From Clostridiales bacterium UBA7568 (lineage in GTDB: Bacteria; Bacillota; Clostridia; Oscillospirales; CAG-272), in assembly GCA_002479075.1 (NCBI GenBank), contig DLLG01000018.1, positions 1 to 10,695 on the forward strand: a stretch of 10,695 bases of DNA, written 5' to 3'. Positions 6,417-10,695 of the stretch are shown here, in pieces. The first letter of the stretch is position 1; each line of letters opens with the position of its first letter. The translations under genes and the position numbers were made by a program. The notes under the pieces are model-generated. The model saw only the letters and a program-made list of their open reading frames with translations. It was not told the origin of the DNA and did not search any database.

Positions 6417-8393
6417 TTATATGCTTACTTCAATCGTTTCGCCCTGCGGAATGTCAATCCGCTTGTCGCCGATGACAAGCACGCCGCCCGCAATGTCAGA
6501 ACGAACCGAAATGCTCTTCCCGTCCGCCTTTACGTCAACCGTGCCGCCCGGAACGGGGACAGAACCCTCAATCCTTCCGAAGCACATCAAATTCGGCTTG
6601 ACCTCATAGGTCGCATATGCGGCAGACGTCGGTCTGACGCCGAGAGCATACTTGCCCATAAGATATATCGGCGATGCGCTCCAGGCGTGGCAAAGGCTCT
6701 TGCTGTAAGGTCTGCCGTACATAGCGTAATGCTCTGCGCCCTTCATCTCCGGGAAATATTCCTCCCAGAACGTCGTTGCGCCGAGGTTGACCATCCCGCC
6801 CCAATAGCTGTGGAGCATATCCGTCACATAATCAAACTGACCGATTTCGCACATTGCGTCAAGCTCGAAAAACTCGAAATACGGAGTCGTTATCGGCGGA
6901 ATTTCCTTGTTCTTTATGACGTTATCAATAATGAGCCCGCGCTTTTCCGCATCCGCTATGCCGAAAAGCAACGCAAAAATGTTTGCGTGACGGTTGACCT
7001 TGCGGTTCCCGCTCTGATAGCTGTCTATATATGCTTTTTTCTCGTCATCCCAGAAGTATTTATCAATGTTTTCCTTAAGCTCTGCCGCCTTTCTGCGGTA
7101 TTCCGAGCCGTCCTCGGAGAGGAGCTCAAGTATCTCCGCATAAGCTTCGTATGAGCGACAGAGGAGCATCTGCTCGGCGGAGATTATCTCCGTTTTCTCA
7201 AGGTGCTTTGACCAATCGACGAATGTCCAGTCGCCCTTTCTTGTGTAACCGCCAATAAAGCCGTGTTCGGAGAGTCTGCTTTCAACAAGCTCCCACATAT
7301 CCGGTATCTTCTTTGCTATGCGACGTACAAACTCAATGTCGCCCGTATGGAAATAGTATTCCCATATTGCGATTATCCAATAGAACGTATAATCGACTAT
7401 CGTGTTTATGTGCTGCGCCATTTTGCCGTCGCCACGGAGCATAAGCGTCGTTCTGCGAACAAGGTCAAGGTCGCAGGCGTAATAATAGTTTACAAAATAG
7501 CTCTGATAAGCGTCGCCCGACCATACCCAGCGGTCACGCTTGATTCCGTCAAAAAAGGCTTCTCTGCTGTTAAGCTCAAGCGTGTATGCGCTGATATTCC
7601 ATATCTTGTTTACAAGCTCGTCGTCGCAGGAGAATTTTCCTATCGGATTCATCGGCAGATATTCGTAATCGTAATAAACGGAAAAATCCTTGCAGTCATC
7701 CTTTATATAAACGTATCTGCAGGCGCGGCTGCGAAGTCGCATTTCTTTTCCCGAAAGGGTGACCGTGTCGATTATCTCCGAATGTTCCGTATCGAGCGCT
7801 TCCTCGCGCGATTCGCCATAGGCTATGAAAACGATCTTTCCCTCGGACTTTATATCAGAGAAAACGAGCTTGCCCATCAGCTCCCTGCCGAAGTCAAAAA
7901 GCACGCCGCCGTCTGTGTTTTCCGTTTTGACGGGTGCAAGCCGCTCATATGAAAACTTAAAGATTTCGGGATTATCGTCCGGGCTGTCATACATATCGTT
8001 TGTGCCGGCAGGGTCATCTCCCATACCGAACGACGCAAGCTGCCAGCCCTCGCCCGAGGCAAAATGCTTTCCTTCGCACCATATCGCGGGCAGGCCTCCG
8101 TCTTTGAAAGCGGAGAGCTTTATGAAATTTCTTCCGGGAGCCAAAGTGATCTTTGCGGGTCCGAGATAACGCACGCCGTTTACTATTATTTCAAGCACGC
8201 TGCCGTCGTTTGCCTTTGCAAAGAACTCCTCGCTCTCCTCAAGCTCGACTATCTTGTAAAGCCTGACGTTTCTGTGCGGAGCGTCAACTCTCCACATCGG
8301 CGAATAATATTTCCCGTGCATTTCTCTTCTGTTGTGCACGAGCATTGCGTGATAAAGCTCGAAATCATCGGGATACCACATCCATTTTGCCAT
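6417..8393 (-). CDS. GH78-like glycosidase (alpha-L-rhamnosidase family)
   Basis: This 658-residue protein has the GH78 layout: N-terminal beta domains (about 1-240, including FDFGRELMGKLVF), an (alpha/alpha)6 catalytic barrel (about 250-580) and a C-terminal beta-sandwich (about 585-658, with GRIEGSVPVPGGTVDV). The catalytic-acid region is DGIKRDRWVWSGD (D282, D287, D294). The usual Glu of RxERxGW is Asp (D287). The general-base region is GATTFWEEY with E544, and H569 follows in SLCHAWSASP. Characterised GH78 enzymes cleave alpha-L-rhamnosides with inversion; activity here is inferred. There is no signal peptide, so it is probably cytoplasmic. The start at 8393 is preferred: it has GGAGGAA 7 bases upstream and lies just after a promoter. 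An open frame continues back to 8951, but that extension would run antisense through the divergent gene and its sequence does not resemble a GH78 domain. Confidence 0.85.
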   Translation of the reverse strand: MAKWMWYPDDFELYHAMLVHNRREMHGKYYSPMWRVDAPHRNVRLYKIVELEESEEFFAKANDGSVLEIIVNGVRYLGPAKITLAPGRNFIKLSAFKDGGLPAIWCEGKHFASGEGWQLASFGMGDDPAGTNDMYDSPDDNPEIFKFSYERLAPVKTENTDGGVLFDFGRELMGKLVFSDIKSEGKIVFIAYGESREEALDTEHSEIIDTVTLSGKEMRLRSRACRYVYIKDDCKDFSVYYDYEYLPMNPIGKFSCDDELVNKIWNISAYTLELNSREAFFDGIKRDRWVWSGDAYQSYFVNYYYACDLDLVRRTTLMLRGDGKMAQHINTIVDYTFYWIIAIWEYYFHTGDIEFVRRIAKKIPDMWELVESRLSEHGFIGGYTRKGDWTFVDWSKHLEKTEIISAEQMLLCRSYEAYAEILELLSEDGSEYRRKAAELKENIDKYFWDDEKKAYIDSYQSGNRKVNRHANIFALLFGIADAEKRGLIIDNVIKNKEIPPITTPYFEFFELDAMCEIGQFDYVTDMLHSYWGGMVNLGATTFWEEYFPEMKGAEHYAMYGRPYSKSLCHAWSASPIYLMGKYALGVRPTSAAYATYEVKPNLMCFGRIEGSVPVPGGTVDVKADGKSISVRSDIAGGVLVIGDKRIDIPQGETIEVSI

Positions 8394-8400
8394 ATAAATC

Positions 8401-8407
8401 TTCCTCC
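8401..8407 (-). promoter_or_regulatory. Ribosome binding site fixing the GH78-like start
   Basis: GGAGGAA (8407-8401, minus strand) lies 7 bases before ATG at 8393. An in-frame ATG at 8411 overlaps this site and has no Shine-Dalgarno of its own. The 658-residue form is therefore chosen over the 664-residue form and over the much longer open frame. Confidence 0.75.
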
Positions 8408-8429
8408 GCATAGGTTTTTCTTCGGGACT

Positions 8430-8458
8430 ATCATACCGCAAGACGGGCTTTTTGTCAA
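8430..8458 (-). promoter_or_regulatory. Promoter of the minus-strand GH78-like gene
   Basis: On the minus strand there is TTGACA (8458-8453), 17 bp, then TATGAT (8435-8430), 11 of 12 consensus bases. The predicted start is about 8423, 30 bases before ATG at 8393. Its -35 box is 21 bp from the -35 box of the divergent promoter, so the two promoters stand back to back. Confidence 0.85.
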
Positions 8459-8479
8459 TACAAAAACCTCTTTTCCGTG

Positions 8480-8508
8480 TTGACACTTTCCCTCCCCCGT
8501 GATATACT
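8480..8508 (+). promoter_or_regulatory. Promoter of the plus-strand GH78-like gene
   Basis: TTGACA (8480-8485), 17 bp, then TATACT (8503-8508) match 11 of 12 consensus bases. The predicted start is about 8515, with about 29 bases of leader before ATG at 8544. The -35 box sits in the small inverted repeat GTGT-TG-ACAC (8477-8486). The spacer holds a C-rich run (8490-8500). Confidence 0.85.
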
Positions 8509-8543
8509 TTCCTTGCAAATATATTTCCCGAAAGGATTGTACT

Positions 8544-10679
8544 ATGCAGGATTATAAATTCAGAAAAGCCGTCCCCGTCTGGGCGGAGGGCAGAGAAAAG
8601 GAAATGAACGTTTGGCTCGCCTTTACGGCGAAGGTCGACGGAGGAAAAAACACACTTCTCGCCGTGACGGGCTCCTCGGCTTACAGCGTCCGAATAAACG
8701 GCGAGTTTTTCGCCTTCGGCCCCGCCCGCTGTGCGCACGGGTTTTACCGCGTTGACGAGCTCGATATAACAGATGCGCTTTCGGCGGGCGAAAACGAGGT
8801 GACGATAACCGTCGCAGGCTATAACTGCAACGGCTTTTACCATATAGATCAGCCGTCGTTCTTCTGCGGCGAGCTGATATCCGAAGGAGGGGTCATCGCC
8901 GCAAGCGGATATAACGGTTTTTCCTGCCGCGAGATCTCCGAGCACGAGCAAAAAGCGGAAAGATACAGCTATCAGCGGACTTTCGTCGAGGTTTACAACA
9001 TCGGCGCAGAGGAAAAGCCGTCGCCGAAAATTGTCCGCACGGAGGAGAAAAAATTCATCCGCCGCGACTGCTCATATACCCATTATGACAGAATCCCTGC
9101 CGAAAGCATAGCCTTCCGTGGCACGTTTACGGTCGGTAACCATAAAAGCGTCCTCCGCTATCCGAGACAGATAGGCTATCCGTATTTTTCATACAAGATA
9201 TACCCTCTTTCAGAGGTCAGAACAGATCTTCATCTCCTTGCGAGAAACATCGATACGGAGAGCATCTCCCCTTGCAAAGAAAATCCCGAGGGAGCGAAGA
9301 TAAACAGCGGCGAATTTGCGATATATCATATGTCGCCCGAAATATCGGGAATGTTCTCTCTTGACGTGACAGCCGAGGAAGACACGGAGCTGCTCCTTAT
9401 GTTTGACGAGGTTATGCGCGACGGGAACCGCCTTGATTATCGTCGCTTCGGCGCAACGGGCGCCCTGCTCTGGCGTTTGCCGGCGGGAAGTCATTCTCTT
9501 GAGAGCTTTGAGCCGTATTCCGCGTCTTATATAGGACTTTACGTCCTCCGCGGGAAGGCAACGGTAAACAGCGTAAAGATGATATATTTCGGCGCCGACA
9601 AACCGGACGTCCGCCTGAAAAGCTCCGATTCTGACCTTGGAAAGATTTTCAAAGCCGCAATCGAAACATACCGCCAGAATACGTTCACTCTCTATATGGA
9701 CTGCCCGTCACGTGAGAGAGCGGGCTGGCTCTGCGACAGCTTCTTTACAGGCCGCGTTGAAAAGGCGCTTACGGGAAAGAGCGAAATCGAACACAACTTC
9801 CTTGAAAACTTTCTTCTTCCGGAGTCCTTTGACTGCATTCCGGACGGAATGCTTCCGATGTGTTACCCCGCCGACCATTACAACGGCACCTTCATCCCGA
9901 ACTGGGCGATGTTCTATGTGATCGAGCTTGAAGAATATCTCGGCAGAACGGGCGACAGAGCGCTTGTCGACTTTGCAAAGGAAAAAATAAATAAGCTCCT
10001 GCGGTATTTTGAAAAATTCGAAAACGAATACTCCCTTCTCGAAGATCTTGACGGCTGGGTGTTCGTCGAATGGTCAAAGTCAAACGAGCTGATAAAAAAC
10101 GTCAACTTCCCGACGAATATGCTCTATGCAATGATGCTTCGCTCAGTCGATCGTCTTTACGGCGACGCAAGCGCAGGCGAAAAAGCGGATAAGATCGAAA
10201 AGGCGATAAACGAGCTTTCGCCCATCGGCAATTTCTATTGTGACAACGCCCTCCGCGGCGATGACGGACAGCTTCATCTTTCGGGGAAAATTACGGAAAC
10301 CTGTCAGTATTACGCGTTCTTCTGCGGCACGGCAACCCCCGAAAAGAATCCGGAGCTCTGGAAAGCGCTTCTTTATGACTTCGGTCCGCAGCGTGTGCCG
10401 AGAGACAATTGGCCGAACCTCCGTCCGGACGCAAAATATCAGAATGTCTACCCTTCAAACGCTTTCATCGGCGATTATCTCCGTCTTGAGCTCCTCTTCC
10501 GCTACGGCGAGCACGAAAAGCTCATCGAAAACATAAAGGGATATTTCCTTGATATGGCTTGCGCGACGGGCACCCTCTGGGAAAGCGAATCCGCCGCCGG
10601 CAGCTGCAATCACGGCTTCGCATCTCACGTTATTTACTGGCTCGACAAAATGTCTCTGACAGACCGTTCCCCTCTCTGA
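8544..10679 (+). CDS. GH78-like glycosidase, lacking the C-terminal beta domain
   Basis: This 711-residue protein has an N-terminal beta-sandwich resembling carbohydrate-binding or GH2-type sugar-binding folds (about 10-125, with RINGEFFAFGPARCAHGFYR), a second beta region (about 200-360) and an (alpha/alpha)6 catalytic barrel (about 370-705). The GH78 acid motif DCPSRERAGWLCD gives D386, E391 and D398, all conserved. The general base is E680 in TGTLWESES, and H690 follows in SCNHGFASH. The known family reaction is inverting hydrolysis of alpha-L-rhamnosides. The protein ends 21 residues after H690, so the beta-sandwich usually found after the barrel is absent. There is no signal peptide. ATG at 8544 is chosen because AAAGGA lies 7 bases upstream and the promoter ends at 8508; an in-frame ATG at 8499 overlaps the -10 box and is not used. 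It is divergent from the other GH78-like gene, with which it shares the family but little sequence. Confidence 0.85.
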   Translation: MQDYKFRKAVPVWAEGREKEMNVWLAFTAKVDGGKNTLLAVTGSSAYSVRINGEFFAFGPARCAHGFYRVDELDITDALSAGENEVTITVAGYNCNGFYHIDQPSFFCGELISEGGVIAASGYNGFSCREISEHEQKAERYSYQRTFVEVYNIGAEEKPSPKIVRTEEKKFIRRDCSYTHYDRIPAESIAFRGTFTVGNHKSVLRYPRQIGYPYFSYKIYPLSEVRTDLHLLARNIDTESISPCKENPEGAKINSGEFAIYHMSPEISGMFSLDVTAEEDTELLLMFDEVMRDGNRLDYRRFGATGALLWRLPAGSHSLESFEPYSASYIGLYVLRGKATVNSVKMIYFGADKPDVRLKSSDSDLGKIFKAAIETYRQNTFTLYMDCPSRERAGWLCDSFFTGRVEKALTGKSEIEHNFLENFLLPESFDCIPDGMLPMCYPADHYNGTFIPNWAMFYVIELEEYLGRTGDRALVDFAKEKINKLLRYFEKFENEYSLLEDLDGWVFVEWSKSNELIKNVNFPTNMLYAMMLRSVDRLYGDASAGEKADKIEKAINELSPIGNFYCDNALRGDDGQLHLSGKITETCQYYAFFCGTATPEKNPELWKALLYDFGPQRVPRDNWPNLRPDAKYQNVYPSNAFIGDYLRLELLFRYGEHEKLIENIKGYFLDMACATGTLWESESAAGSCNHGFASHVIYWLDKMSLTDRSPL

Positions 10680-10695
10680 CCTTCTTTTCTTCGAG

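Noticed and set aside
8394..8951. Open frame extending the minus-strand GH78-like gene 186 codons upstream to 8951.
   Set aside because: It runs antisense through the start of the plus-strand GH78-like gene and both promoters, its sequence does not resemble any GH78 domain, and a good ribosome binding site and promoter precede 8393.

Overview
The window looks like chromosomal DNA from a low-to-mid GC member of the Firmicutes (Bacillota), most likely an uncultured gut-type clostridium. The basis is the GGAGG ribosome binding sites, the TTGACA-17-TATAAT promoters, a TTG start codon, and an rrn-type leader sequence at the left edge. Nothing in the window looks like a phage, insertion sequence, CRISPR array, tRNA gene or plasmid backbone.

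Layout, left to right. Bases 1-138 hold a strong leftward promoter followed by the Firmicutes rrn leader motif, so an rRNA operon probably starts just outside the left edge. A GT4-type glycosyltransferase (139-1341, minus) diverges from a large family 2 glycoside hydrolase (GH2; 1478-4483, plus), and each has its own promoter in the 136-bp gap. The GH2 gene ends in a textbook intrinsic terminator (4489-4520). A three-repeat S1 RNA-binding protein follows (4592-5524, plus). It converges, with only 7 bp between stop codons, on an XRE-type HTH regulator with a helical C-terminus (5532-6317, minus). The regulator has a consensus promoter and a candidate operator at its own start site. Two GH78-like (alpha-L-rhamnosidase clan) enzymes are then transcribed divergently from a 150-bp region: a 658-residue enzyme on minus (6417-8393) and a 711-residue enzyme on plus (8544-10679). 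Each has a TTGACA promoter.

Taken together this is an accessory carbohydrate locus with three glycosidase-type enzymes: one retaining GH2 and two inverting GH78-like proteins. None shows a signal peptide, so they probably act in the cytoplasm on imported oligosaccharides or glycosides, for example rhamnose- and galactose- or glucuronate-containing ones. No transporter or sugar-catabolic gene is present, so substrate and uptake route cannot be read from this window. The XRE gene is the only regulator seen, and whether it controls the glycosidases is inference. No clearly undescribed system is evident. The points most worth a second look are the GH78-like catalytic-site variants, the missing C-terminal domain of the second enzyme, the regulator's operator, and the rrn promoter at the edge.
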